Source: a bacterium (lineage in GTDB: Bacteria; Patescibacteriota; Saccharimonadia; Saccharimonadales; UBA4665). From it: 64,000 bases of DNA. The stretch lies in contig JAJZKN010000001.1 in NCBI GenBank assembly GCA_021850865.1, positions 94,834-158,833 on the forward strand. Direction: 5' to 3'. Each line of letters starts with the position of its first letter. The first letter of the stretch is position 1. The position numbers and the translations under genes were made by a program. This document shows, one piece after another, positions 35,045 through 44,439 of this stretch. A model generated the notes under the pieces. The model made no database searches, had not been told where the DNA came from, and worked only from the letters and a program-made list of their open reading frames with translations.

Positions 35045-38000
35045 TTGGACGACGCAAACCAACCTGAACCCGAGCAAAGGGCGGGAAACGACGGCATCAC
35101 ACCGGCCGAGTTTGCGGCTCAACCGGTAACCCCAAGCGAAGTTACAGAAAGCACACCTTTACTTAACCCTGAACCAATCGAGGCCATCGACATGGCTGCC
35201 GGGGACAACACGTCAAACACCCTTAAGCCGCCGGAGATAATGTCGAACGAACAACCGGCCAACCAACCGCAAACTCCTAAGCGGCGACGGGCCGGACCGG
35301 AGAAGTTTTTGTTCCCCCGAGCGTTAAGAAACAAGCTGGGGAAGGCAGCTAGACCGCTAAGCATCCTGATCTTATTAATCATTGTCGGCGGCATGTCTTA
35401 CGGCGGCTATTATTACCACAATAGATACATGACAGTGGCGACTGTTCATCCGATAATCAGGTTTCAGGCCAAAATAGTCGGCTTTAAGATCATCTCTACG
35501 ACCCCATCCAATAACCAGCAAAATGTTAATCCGGCCACGCCGATAACACTGACCTTCAATCAACCGGTTAGTCCACAAAAGCTCTCAAGCGCTTTCTTTG
35601 TTTCGCCGACCATCAGCGGCAAATATTCCCAAGGCAACAATAAAGACCAGGTAATATTCACGCCCGGTGCAGCGTTTGCCCAAGGCACAAAAGTCCAAAT
35701 CATGATTAACGGGACTTTTCAGAGCCAAGAGGGAAGTAAACTGGGAGCTGATTGCTTTTACGGCTTTACGACTTCGATTCCGGATAGCGGCGTGCTATTC
35801 CAGGACCAGAACGGACTTATCGATACGCTCAGTACGGCCGCATCCGGCCAAAAACTTAACTACACACTTTTAGTGGGAAGTAAGGTAGCCGCTTCCGCCA
35901 ACAGCAAAATTACACTTTATCACGGCAACTTAAACCTACTGCTTAATTCGCTGGTTTACAAAAACACTACCGCGTACGGCGTTACCAGCCAGGACTTTGT
36001 TAACCAATATGTTGACACTACCGGCCTGAACGCAATCAGTACTTCCAACGGAATAGCCAACAACCAAAGTTATAGCGTAAACCAGGGCGACGGTATCTAC
36101 CTGGCGGTAGCAACCGGCTCAACCGGTAAACAGTTAGGTTATGTCTGGATCGTTATCAGTAATTTCGGCGTACTGATGCGCCAAGACGACCAGAAAATCG
36201 TTTATGACGTTCAGAACTTCAGCGCCGGCAGAGTAGATGTGCCGGCCAATGTCGGCTTTTACAACTTAAACGACAGCGTTAATTTACTTGCCAGCCAGAC
36301 TGCCAATGGCTTAACAACCGAAACTTTACCGCTTATGCCTAGCGTCGACGTTATGGTTGCCTCATTTAACGGCGAATACTCAATCGTACCGGTATCGGTA
36401 TTCGAAAGCCAGGGAGATATCAGGGCGGATCGAAACCTGTCCGTAGCCCAAGATATTTTTGGCCTTACTAACAAGCCGACTTACCAGGTTGGCAACACGA
36501 TTCATATAGCCGGGTTTGTCCGCCAGGACAACGATGCGCAGTACAGCGTTCCAAGCGGCGGTACTTTGCAAATGTACATAGCTAATCCAACCACCGGCGG
36601 ACATCTTCTAGACTTTAACGCCACTATCGGTACAAACGGAATGTTTTCGGCTAACATTCCCACCAGCGCCGCCTGGCTGAGCAGCGGCACGACTCTTAAT
36701 AAGTTCCAGATTTTTGCCGATGCTCTAGGGTCAACGCCGACAGCCTTTATTGCAGATACCAGTGTAGCCAGCTTTAGCCTGACCAACCAACCACCGTCCT
36801 TAACCAATATCAGCGTCCAGTTTTCGCGTAGTTCATACCTGCCAACCGATACCATTTCCGCTCAAATAACCGCCGACAACACAGCGACCGGACAACCATT
36901 AGCCAACGCCAGTATTAACGTGCATATTTTCAGTAAGGATTATTACGAGAATGACCCGAGCGATAACTTTCTGTCATTCGGCAGTACGGGCAGTGAAATC
37001 AAGAATAGTCCGCAAACCGTCCAACTTAACGGCAGCGGCCAAGCAGTCGTCAACATCCCGGTCAGCGAACTGCCAAGCGACGGCTATAGCCAGCAGGTAA
37101 CCCTTCAGGCAAATGTTGCCGGGTCCCCGCAAGGAGCCGGTGCCGCCGGCGGTGCGTCGACAATCGTCCATCAAGGTAACGGCATTTTAGTGTTTGGCAT
37201 GGGCCGGACGATTATTGCTCCGGGTGGGGTGTTGATCGGCCGGGTTTACGCCGAACAACTCAACGGCTCGCCGCTACCCAACGCAACTATCAATTACACA
37301 CTGACAGATAATGCATCTAGTCCAAATGGCAATGCGGTGATCGCTAGCGGCACTACGTCAGCCGATTCCAAAGGATATGCCCAAATCGATATCAATCTCC
37401 CCGCGAACGTCAAACAGGGAGACAGCCTGACCCTTAAAGCCATCACTAGTGATTCGATGAACAATCAAATCGAAGCCCAGAACTATTATTATGTCCAGGA
37501 TCCGAGCGGCGCCGAAGACTACAGCGGTGCTCAGCTTGGCGAGCTGGATGTATCCGGATCATCCGGCAACGTTCAAGTCGGCCAGACGCTTAACCTGACA
37601 ATTAATGCGCCCCGGGCAATGCGAGTAATGGTCACCATGGACCGGGGACGGATCTATAACCCGCGGATGCTTAATCTGAACGCCGGCAATAACAGTTTTT
37701 CAATCATTGTCACCAAACAACTGGCGCCATCATTCACCCTGACCTTTGCCTATTTTCAAAACGGTAATTATCATTCGGAGGGCACGTCTTTCAATGTCAG
37801 CGAACCGCAGCAAAAAGCCAGCCTGACACTCAGTGGCGCCAACCAGACCGCCGTGGCCAATCAGCCACTTTCGCTTAAAGTGAATGTCCGGGATGCCGCC
37901 GGTAACCCCCTCCAAACAGGCTTAATTGTCAGCGTAGTTAGCGCCACCGCCTACGACTTATATAATCAAGTCGTGCCCTCGATGTATGCGTCACTTTACT

Positions 38001-38269
38001 CATCCAGACCGCTCATGACCAGCTCTTCATCCTCGTTAACCAATATTGGCAGTGGTGGTGGTAAATGCGGCGGTGGAGGCTTTGGTGCGCCAAGCTTCGC
38101 CAACGCCGTTGGCACAACCCTACTTTGGCAGCCCGACTTAACAACCGATGCTAACGGTAACGCGACAATCACTTTTACTCCGCCAAAAGGCTCATGGCAG
38201 GTCAATATCTATTCGATGGACGCCAACAGCGTCGTCGGCAGCACGTCAGCTATCGTTAACGCCAATTAA
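35045..38269 (+). CDS. Large surface protein with A2M-like and Ig-like domains
   Basis: 1074 residues, TTG start with GAGGAG upstream. Cytoplasmic tail of about 95 residues, membrane anchor (LSILILLIIVGGMSYGGYYY), then a Big_5-type domain (STTPSNNQQNVNPATPITLTFNQPVSP). Domains resembling alpha-2-macroglobulin MG repeats follow (YQVGNTIHIAGFVRQ near 480; FSRSSYLPTDTISAQI; NQPLSLKVNVRDAAGNPLQTGL). The C-terminus has LLWQPDLTTDANGNATITFTPP, close to the A2M bait-neighbour motif. The thioester motif CxEQ and complement-like domain are absent. A lone KCGGGG loop is near 1010. It likely forms an elongated surface fibre and heads an operon with two membrane proteins. Confidence 0.78.
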   Translation: MDDANQPEPEQRAGNDGITPAEFAAQPVTPSEVTESTPLLNPEPIEAIDMAAGDNTSNTLKPPEIMSNEQPANQPQTPKRRRAGPEKFLFPRALRNKLGKAARPLSILILLIIVGGMSYGGYYYHNRYMTVATVHPIIRFQAKIVGFKIISTTPSNNQQNVNPATPITLTFNQPVSPQKLSSAFFVSPTISGKYSQGNNKDQVIFTPGAAFAQGTKVQIMINGTFQSQEGSKLGADCFYGFTTSIPDSGVLFQDQNGLIDTLSTAASGQKLNYTLLVGSKVAASANSKITLYHGNLNLLLNSLVYKNTTAYGVTSQDFVNQYVDTTGLNAISTSNGIANNQSYSVNQGDGIYLAVATGSTGKQLGYVWIVISNFGVLMRQDDQKIVYDVQNFSAGRVDVPANVGFYNLNDSVNLLASQTANGLTTETLPLMPSVDVMVASFNGEYSIVPVSVFESQGDIRADRNLSVAQDIFGLTNKPTYQVGNTIHIAGFVRQDNDAQYSVPSGGTLQMYIANPTTGGHLLDFNATIGTNGMFSANIPTSAAWLSSGTTLNKFQIFADALGSTPTAFIADTSVASFSLTNQPPSLTNISVQFSRSSYLPTDTISAQITADNTATGQPLANASINVHIFSKDYYENDPSDNFLSFGSTGSEIKNSPQTVQLNGSGQAVVNIPVSELPSDGYSQQVTLQANVAGSPQGAGAAGGASTIVHQGNGILVFGMGRTIIAPGGVLIGRVYAEQLNGSPLPNATINYTLTDNASSPNGNAVIASGTTSADSKGYAQIDINLPANVKQGDSLTLKAITSDSMNNQIEAQNYYYVQDPSGAEDYSGAQLGELDVSGSSGNVQVGQTLNLTINAPRAMRVMVTMDRGRIYNPRMLNLNAGNNSFSIIVTKQLAPSFTLTFAYFQNGNYHSEGTSFNVSEPQQKASLTLSGANQTAVANQPLSLKVNVRDAAGNPLQTGLIVSVVSATAYDLYNQVVPSMYASLYSSRPLMTSSSSSLTNIGSGGGKCGGGGFGAPSFANAVGTTLLWQPDLTTDANGNATITFTPPKGSWQVNIYSMDANSVVGSTSAIVNAN

Positions 38270-38298
38270 TTCCCCGATGTCGTCTAGGCGCTCAATGG

Positions 38299-38304
38299 TA
38301 CAAT
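38299..38304 (+). promoter_or_regulatory. Extended -10 for leaderless message of the 38312 gene
   Basis: TGG-TACAAT ends 7 nt before the ATG at 38312, so the transcript would begin at or one base before the start codon. No -35 is recognisable. Confidence 0.5.
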
Positions 38305-38311
38305 AACTGTT

Positions 38312-38674
38312 ATGTTGGCATTAGCATTTTTCTCTTGGTGGTATTCCCGGGGATGGCAACAACTGGGGGAACGAATACTTAATTTAATTAAGGAGACTGA
38401 ACGGTCATTTTCGGTCAGCTTGCTAATCAGGACGCTGTTTAAGCCCTGGCGGCGAATTATTACTTACCCAGGATCAGGTCTGGCCGCACATTTTCAATCA
38501 TTAGTCGACAATTCAATTAGCCGGCTGGTAGGGTTGGCCGTGCGACTCGCCGTCTTATTTGCCGCGTTAATAACCACGATCGTCTTAACGCTTATCGGTG
38601 GCGTACTGCTGCTTGTCTGGCCGCTGTTGCCACCGGGCATATTACTCACCTTACTCTTGGGGTTTACCAAATGA
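38312..38674 (+). CDS. Small membrane protein coupled to the Clp-like ATPase
   Basis: 120 residues with a first hydrophobic stretch (LALAFFSWWYSRGW), a basic middle (LIRTLFKPWRRIITYPG) and two C-terminal membrane segments (LAVRLAVLFAALITTIVLTLIGGVLLLVWPLLP). No family recognised. It overlaps the AAA+ gene by 4 bp (ATGA), so the two are translationally coupled and probably form a complex. Confidence 0.7.
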   Translation: MLALAFFSWWYSRGWQQLGERILNLIKETERSFSVSLLIRTLFKPWRRIITYPGSGLAAHFQSLVDNSISRLVGLAVRLAVLFAALITTIVLTLIGGVLLLVWPLLPPGILLTLLLGFTK

Positions 38675-41055
38675 GCGCGCCGGCAGTAACGATTGATCTT
38701 AAAACCATTCGGGCAAAAAAAGCCAGGCTTGGTTACGCGATTGGCGAAACGGGCGTCAAATTGCTGGCTTTAATCGCAGGCTTACTATTAATCGGCGGGC
38801 TCGGGGTAGTCATTTACGAACGACAGAACTATGGTTATTTTTTGCTCAGCGGCGCCTTGGTGTGCCTGGTTATCTCCACCTGGACGGAATGGGATTTATT
38901 AGCACCCAGCCCGGCGCCCGCCAAAGATATTAATGAACGTCTGTCGGCGGATATCTTATCCCGACTGAAACCGGCCGACATGGGCGCTAGGCAGGTCTGG
39001 CTGCGACTGGCCAAATCATGGCAGACTTATTTCTTAGCTAACCATCTATTACTCCCGTCCGACTCAATCGAAGTACTACTCAGCAACGAGCCCGCCAGCC
39101 TGGCGATAGCCTTGGATAAAGCCGCCGGCTATGCCGACAGTTTAAATCATTCTCAAATCGAAGTCGGAATGCTAGCGGCGGCCATTCTGGCCACTAACGA
39201 TCAGGTGGTCGATATTCTAAAACAAACCAAGGCCTCGCCGCAGGATATCGATGCGGTCACCGGCTGGCTGGTTAGAATCATTCAACTATCCGAGCGAAAA
39301 AAGGAAAACTTTGGCGGGATCGGCCGGGATTGGGCATTCGGCTTCACTAATTTTCTCAATCGATTTTCAAATAATGTCAGTCTGGCAATTATTCGCTACG
39401 GGTCCAATTTCGGCTGGCTAACCGACTCGGCTGACGTTAAGGCAATTGAGAACGCATTGGCAAGTCAGGGCGGTGCTGTGGCGATCATCGGGCCAACCGG
39501 AATCGGTAAGACTTCGAGAGTTTACGCGCTGGCCCAGCGAATGATCGAAGGCAAGTCATCAAGCAAATTGGCCTACCACCAAATACTTAAGCTTGACGCC
39601 TCAATCATTCTATCCCGGGCCACTCACCCTGGAGAGCTGGAGTTTATCTTCAATCGAATGCTTAATGAAGCGGCGGCGGCCGGGCATATCATTTTGTTTC
39701 TGGATGACGCTGAAATATTTTTTAAGGAAGGGGTTGGCTCGTTTAACGCCAGCGCGTTGCTGCAACCGATTCTACAAAACCGTTCCATTCGCTTTATTTT
39801 AACTCTGACCCCGGAAGATTATCAGCGGCTAAGAGTTAAAAATGCCACCTTAGCCACTTTATTAAAACCAATCATTCTAAACGAATTACCCCAAGAGCAC
39901 ATTATGAAAATATTAGAAGATAGCGCCGGTGGTTTGGAGAACCGTTACAAATGCCTGATCACCTACGATGCCATAAAGGCAGCCTACCGTTTGAGCGGGC
40001 GTTTCAACGCCGAAGAAGCTTACCCGGGTAAAGCAATTAAATTACTCGAGCAAGCGATAGCCTTCAAAGTTAACACCTTGGTCGACGACCATTGCGTCGA
40101 GCAGGCGATCGAACAGGCATACGGGGTGAAAGTCTCTGCCGCCAAACCGGCTGAGGCGGCAATTCTGTTGAACCTCGAAGATCAGATCCACCACCGCATG
40201 ATTAATCAAAACGAAGCGGTTAAGGCAGTCGCCTCAGCGTTACGCCGCGCCCGGGCCGGAGTATCCAACCCCAACCGCCCGATTGGCAGTTTTTTATTTC
40301 TCGGTCCGACAGGAGTCGGTAAAACCGAGCTGGCCAAGGCCATTGCCGCGACGTATTTCGGCGGGGAATCAAACATTATCCGCCTGGACATGAGTGAATA
40401 CCAAAGCGAGGCAGACGTTTCCCGCCTGCTCGAACCGGGCAGTGACCAAACAGCCAATATCAGCTTCTTAATGAGCATCCGGCAACGGCCGTTCAGTGTG
40501 GTCTTGCTAGACGAAGTAGAAAAAGCCCATCCGGGAATACTAAACTTGCTGCTGCAACTGTTGGACGAAGCTCAACTTACCGATTCCGCCGGCCACAAGG
40601 CTTCATTCAAGGACGCAGTCGTTATTGCCACCTCCAACGCCGGAGCTGATATAATCGCTCAACAAATTGCCGCCGGCAACAGTCTCGGCAATTTTAAAGA
40701 TTCACTGATTGAACAACTGATCAACGCCAATATCTTTAAAGCCGAACTTCTCAACCGTTTCGATGAAATCGTCCTGTTTAGGCCACTGGACAAGAGCGAG
40801 CTGGGAGAAGTGGTAAAATTATTGCTAAAAGAAGTGAATGCTAACCTTGCTAAGCAAAACATCGCGGTCGAACTAACCGATAACGCCATTCAGAAAATTG
40901 TTAATCTGGGAAGTGATGAGCGATTCGGCGCGCGGCCGATGCGACGGGCATTACAGAAGGGAGTCGAGGACTCAATTGCTCAGAAAATTTTAAGTGGTGA
41001 AGTCAATCCTGGCAGTACGGTAACTCTGGATGACAGCGATATTGATCAGCTATAA
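38671..41055 (+). CDS. Membrane-anchored Clp-type double AAA+ ATPase
   Basis: 794 residues. Two membrane segments near 28-75 (VKLLALIAGLLLIGGLGVVIY, GYFLLSGALVCLVISTW) replace a usual soluble start. A helical Clp-N-like region follows. AAA-1 has Walker A GPTGIGKT (near 273) but FLDDAE in place of the usual F(I/L)DE. AAA-2 has GPTGVGKT (near 544), VLLDEVEKAHPGI and the C-terminal D2-small signature RFGARPMRRALQKGVEDSIA. It resembles ClpA/B/C and would unfold proteins, here tethered at the membrane. No ClpP-binding IGF loop is evident. Its operon with a surface A2M-like protein is unusual. Confidence 0.85.
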   Translation: MSAPAVTIDLKTIRAKKARLGYAIGETGVKLLALIAGLLLIGGLGVVIYERQNYGYFLLSGALVCLVISTWTEWDLLAPSPAPAKDINERLSADILSRLKPADMGARQVWLRLAKSWQTYFLANHLLLPSDSIEVLLSNEPASLAIALDKAAGYADSLNHSQIEVGMLAAAILATNDQVVDILKQTKASPQDIDAVTGWLVRIIQLSERKKENFGGIGRDWAFGFTNFLNRFSNNVSLAIIRYGSNFGWLTDSADVKAIENALASQGGAVAIIGPTGIGKTSRVYALAQRMIEGKSSSKLAYHQILKLDASIILSRATHPGELEFIFNRMLNEAAAAGHIILFLDDAEIFFKEGVGSFNASALLQPILQNRSIRFILTLTPEDYQRLRVKNATLATLLKPIILNELPQEHIMKILEDSAGGLENRYKCLITYDAIKAAYRLSGRFNAEEAYPGKAIKLLEQAIAFKVNTLVDDHCVEQAIEQAYGVKVSAAKPAEAAILLNLEDQIHHRMINQNEAVKAVASALRRARAGVSNPNRPIGSFLFLGPTGVGKTELAKAIAATYFGGESNIIRLDMSEYQSEADVSRLLEPGSDQTANISFLMSIRQRPFSVVLLDEVEKAHPGILNLLLQLLDEAQLTDSAGHKASFKDAVVIATSNAGADIIAQQIAAGNSLGNFKDSLIEQLINANIFKAELLNRFDEIVLFRPLDKSELGEVVKLLLKEVNANLAKQNIAVELTDNAIQKIVNLGSDERFGARPMRRALQKGVEDSIAQKILSGEVNPGSTVTLDDSDIDQL

Positions 41056-41056
41056 T

Positions 41057-41764
41057 CTATTGTATTTTGGTTCCGACCGCTTCGCCTGACGCCACTTTTA
41101 GTATATTCCCGGATTTCATACCGTTAAAAACAACAATTGGTAAATTATGTTCCAGCGCCAAACCCATCGCCGCCTTATCCATAATCTTTATATTAGGGTT
41201 GGATACCGCCTCGTCGGCCGACAACTTGTCATATTTAGCCGCGCCGGGGTGTTGCATTGGATCAGCACTAAAGACGCCATCGACTTTAGTGGCCTTAAGC
41301 ACCACTTCACAGGAAAGTTCCAGCGCCAACGCCACCGCGGCCGTATCGGTAGTCAGATAAGGCCGACCGATACCGCCGGCGACAATCACCACCCGTCCTT
41401 TTCCGAGGTGTTTTTCCGCCAACCGATGCACGAAAGGCTCGGCCAACTGCTCAGCAAAAATATTACTTAAACAGCGCGCCTGCACATCATTAGATTCAAA
41501 AATATCAATAAGCGCCAAGGCATTCATCATAGTGCCGAGCATGCCGATTTGGTCAGCGGTTACCCGTCTAATACCGTTCCCGGCCAACTGCGTGCCCCTG
41601 GCAAAATTACCGCCACCAACCATAATTACGGTCTGGATATTCGCGTCGCTCAATTGTTTAACTTCCTTAGCCAGCCAAGAGGCAAGCTCGGTATCAATAC
41701 CACTTTGGTATTTTCCGGCCAGTTGTTCACCTGAAATTTTTAGAAGTATACGCTTATATGCCAT
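41057..41764 (-). CDS. pyrH: UMP kinase
   Basis: 235 residues from ATG 41764 (track starts at GTG 41767). Amino-acid-kinase fold: YKRILLKISGEQLAG, VIMVGGGNFARGTQLAGNGIRRVTADQIGMLGTMMNALAL, GGIGRPYLTTDTAAVALALEL and KATKVDGVFSADP. It phosphorylates UMP to UDP for pyrimidine nucleotide supply. It is divergent from the exonuclease gene and ends 1 bp from the AAA+ gene. pyrH is usually beside tsf/frr, and neither is seen here. Confidence 0.95.
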   Translation of the reverse strand: MAYKRILLKISGEQLAGKYQSGIDTELASWLAKEVKQLSDANIQTVIMVGGGNFARGTQLAGNGIRRVTADQIGMLGTMMNALALIDIFESNDVQARCLSNIFAEQLAEPFVHRLAEKHLGKGRVVIVAGGIGRPYLTTDTAAVALALELSCEVVLKATKVDGVFSADPMQHPGAAKYDKLSADEAVSNPNIKIMDKAAMGLALEHNLPIVVFNGMKSGNILKVASGEAVGTKIQ

Positions 41765-41817
41765 CACCGAAACCTAGTCTAGCAAATCAATCGGCGCCTG
41801 GCTATACTAAACACCAG

Positions 41818-42618
41818 ATGTTATCGATCTATTCTTGGAATGTGAACGGCATACGGGCAGTAACCAAAAAAGGTACGCTGCTGCAGTTGTTAGATTCAGC
41901 CAAGCCGGATATTGTTTGTTTGCAAGAGATAAAAGCTAAACCCGAACAGATTGATCTGCCATTAAACAGCTATCAGGCAATTTGGTATTCTGCCGCCAAG
42001 CCGGGGTATTCCGGTGTCGCTCTGCTCAGCAAAACTAAACCGCTGAACTGGCTGAATGGATTTTCTGAAAAAATTATTAAACAGTTCGGCCTAGCCGATG
42101 ACGGTTACGGCGACCCTAATCAAGAGGGCAGGGTTCTGTCTGCTGAATTTTCGGATTTTTGGCTGGTCAACGTCTATACGCCTAACGCCAAAGATGATCT
42201 CAGCCGACTGGCGCTGCGGCATCAAAACTGGGATCCGGCCTTTTTAGCCCACTTAAACGAGTTACAGACAACCAAGCCGGTCATCACCTGCGGAGATTTC
42301 AACGTCGCTCATAGCGAAGACGACCTAGCCAACCCTAAAAGCAATAAAGGCAAAAAAGGATTTACCGACGAGGAACGCAGTGGTTTTCAGGCTTTAATTG
42401 ATGCCGGATATATTGATAGTTTCCGCTTGTTTCACCAGGGCAACGGCTTCTATACCTGGTGGAGCCATTTCGCCAACGCCCGGACCCGAAACGTCGGCTG
42501 GCGGATCGACTATTTCTTAATCTCATCGTCGTTGCGCAGTAAAGTTACCGCTGCCGATATACATCCGCAAGTAACCGGCTCCGATCATTGCCCGATTAGC
42601 CTAAGTTTGGATCTTTAA
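41818..42618 (+). CDS. xth: Exodeoxyribonuclease III / AP endonuclease
   Basis: I start at ATG 41818 (266 residues, MLSIYSWNVNGIRA), the family-conserved N-terminus. TATACT at 41803-41808 leaves only a 3-nt leader. The first 20 residues of the track ORF are thus upstream DNA. Motifs: CLQEIKAKPEQ (metal Glu), TCGDFNVAHSEDDL, RIDYFLISSSLRS and SDHCPISLSLDL (catalytic Asp-His). It incises abasic sites and removes 3' blocks in base excision repair. Confidence 0.93.
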   Translation: MLSIYSWNVNGIRAVTKKGTLLQLLDSAKPDIVCLQEIKAKPEQIDLPLNSYQAIWYSAAKPGYSGVALLSKTKPLNWLNGFSEKIIKQFGLADDGYGDPNQEGRVLSAEFSDFWLVNVYTPNAKDDLSRLALRHQNWDPAFLAHLNELQTTKPVITCGDFNVAHSEDDLANPKSNKGKKGFTDEERSGFQALIDAGYIDSFRLFHQGNGFYTWWSHFANARTRNVGWRIDYFLISSSLRSKVTAADIHPQVTGSDHCPISLSLDL

Positions 42619-42620
42619 AA

Positions 42621-43376
42621 GTGGCGGCAAACCCGCGACCATTCGCCGCCTTTGACATTGACGGCACGTTAATCCGCTGGCAACTCTATCATGCCATGGC
42701 AAATGCGCTCGTTAAAAAACAGGCTATAGATAAAAATCAGTATCTTGCAGTCCTGAAACAACGCGACAACTGGAAGAACCGGAAAGAAAATAATTCTTTC
42801 GTTCGATACGAGGAATCTCTAATCAGGCTCTTGGACAAAGCGCTGATCGGCATCGACTACGACCTATTTAAAGAAACCTGCGCCGAAGTGGTTGAGCGCT
42901 ATCGCGGCCAAGTCTACACCTATACCAGAGACCTGATTAACGACCTTAAACAACAAAACTACCTGCTATTTGCCATCTCCACCTCACCGGCTGAGCTTGT
43001 TAAGTTGGTAGCCGATTATTACGGTTTTGACGACTATGGCGCGTCTAGTTACCAAATCCAGGCCAACCGACTAACTGGACGAGCTGAAATTCTTTATGGC
43101 AACGCCAAAGCCAAGCGATTGGAGCAATTGATCAGCCGGCACCGGGCAACCTTTAGCGGTAGCCTGGCGGTCGGCGATACCGAAGGCGACGTACCAATGC
43201 TCGAATCAGCAGAAACGGCAATCACTTTTAATCCTTCGCTTAAATTATTTAACCTGGCTATTATTAGACACTGGGAAATAGTAATTGAACGTAAAAACGT
43301 CGTTTACCACTTACAATATAGTCATGGAGAATACGTACTGGCACCAACAGAAAAACACCGAACCGCTGTTCGCTGA
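42621..43376 (+). CDS. HAD-IB family phosphatase
   Basis: 251 residues, GTG start 2 bp after xth. Motif I FDIDGTLIRW, motif II AISTSP, and motif III/IV GDTEGDVPMLE near 195. The helical cap between about 20 and 90 fits the SerB/HAD-IB group. Substrate not determined; relatives act on phosphoserine or phospholipid-type esters. Its last 53 bases overlap the promoter and start of the next gene. Confidence 0.85.
   Translation: MAANPRPFAAFDIDGTLIRWQLYHAMANALVKKQAIDKNQYLAVLKQRDNWKNRKENNSFVRYEESLIRLLDKALIGIDYDLFKETCAEVVERYRGQVYTYTRDLINDLKQQNYLLFAISTSPAELVKLVADYYGFDDYGASSYQIQANRLTGRAEILYGNAKAKRLEQLISRHRATFSGSLAVGDTEGDVPMLESAETAITFNPSLKLFNLAIIRHWEIVIERKNVVYHLQYSHGEYVLAPTEKHRTAVR
43312..43317 (+). promoter_or_regulatory. 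-10 element for leaderless message inside the HAD gene
   Basis: TACAAT ends exactly 6 nt before the ATG at 43324, so position +1 is the A of the start codon. The promoter lies within the 3' end of the upstream coding region. Confidence 0.5.
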
Positions 43377-44145
43377 TATTATTTGGAGCCGGCCCGAACA
43401 GCGGGCGGCTGCCGGTAAGCTGGCGATTTTCGGCGGTAACGTGCACGGATTTAACGGGGTTTCAAGCGCCTACGATGCCGCCAACAAAGCCCGGGTTGGC
43501 AGCATCCGGGTATTACTGCCAGACTCGCTGAGAAAAACACTCGCCAAATTATGGCCGGAGTGCGAATTCGCCCCAAGCAACAAAAGCGGCGGTTTTAGCA
43601 GCCGGGCACTCGATAATTGGCTAGAACTATCCACCGGCTGGGCCGATGCCACCTTGATTTGTGGCGACCTCGGACTAAACAGTGAAACAGATATATTACT
43701 CGAGCAATTTCTGGAAAAAGAGTCCGGCTACATCAGCTTGTGCGGCGACAGCATTAACTTACTAATCGGCACCTCTCAATCAGTACTGGATAGAAGCAAC
43801 ATACTGCTGGCAGCCGACTCCGGACAACTGCAACGTTTAGCTAGCGCCATCCGTTTCCCCGGCGCATTTAAATCGACACTGACTTTGCTTCAGGCAGTCG
43901 AATTCCTGCACCGTTTAACGGCCGCTTATTCGTTTGCCGTCGTTACCATCTTTGAAAGCAATATAATTATCGCCGATGACGGGCAAATCAGTACTACCAA
44001 AATCCCGCCAACTAGCATTAACCAACCTTGGCCTTTAATCGACCTGGCAACCGCTTGCGCTGTCTGGCAACTCCAACAACCAAATAAAACCTTTGCCGCG
44101 CTCAGCTCAGCAGCGTTTATGCAAGTTCACCCGTCATATAATTAA
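43324..44145 (+). CDS. NAD(P)HX dehydratase-like (ribokinase fold) protein
   Basis: 273 residues from ATG 43324 (the GTG at 43285 lies deep in the previous gene). AAAGKLAIFGGNVHGFNGVSSAYDAANKARVGSIRVLLP resembles the opening of NnrD/YjeF C-terminal domains, which repair hydrated NAD(P)H. The later FPGAFKSTLTLLQAVEFLHRLTAAY also fits. The GDxGTGD-type catalytic core of the family is not clearly present, so activity is uncertain. Cytoplasmic, no signal. Confidence 0.55.
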   Translation: MENTYWHQQKNTEPLFADIIWSRPEQRAAAGKLAIFGGNVHGFNGVSSAYDAANKARVGSIRVLLPDSLRKTLAKLWPECEFAPSNKSGGFSSRALDNWLELSTGWADATLICGDLGLNSETDILLEQFLEKESGYISLCGDSINLLIGTSQSVLDRSNILLAADSGQLQRLASAIRFPGAFKSTLTLLQAVEFLHRLTAAYSFAVVTIFESNIIIADDGQISTTKIPPTSINQPWPLIDLATACAVWQLQQPNKTFAALSSAAFMQVHPSYN

Positions 44146-44277
44146 ATGGCTAAAGTCAGTTGCCGGCTTAAGCAACAATAACCGTTTGGGTCAGGGCATC
44201 TAGAAAGCAGCATCTTCGGCTAGTGGGATCCTGGACGTTTAAACTAATCTATGAAAAGCGAATAAATTAAGATCCGT

Positions 44278-44363
44278 TGGTGCCGGAAGAGGGAATCGAA
44301 CCCTCAATCCTAAAAGGAACACGATTTTGAGTCGTGCGCGTATACCAATTCCGCCATTCCGGC
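44278..44363 (-). tRNA. tRNA-Leu(CAA)
   Basis: The minus strand folds with acceptor GCCGGAA/TTCCGGC, discriminator A and encoded CCA. Anticodon stem CACGA/TCGTG encloses CTCAAAA, giving CAA. A long variable arm identifies a class II leucine tRNA. Confidence 0.95.
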
Positions 44364-44439
44364 AATTGCAGTATTTTTAACGACCAGGCGCTCTTAATTG
44401 TACTATACTAAGTTTAAAGGGTAGGTCTTTTCCTTAATT

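Noticed and set aside
37980-38130. Thioester site in the A2M-like protein
   Set aside because: The only nearby cysteine is in KCGGGG. The CxEQ motif needed for a thioester is absent.
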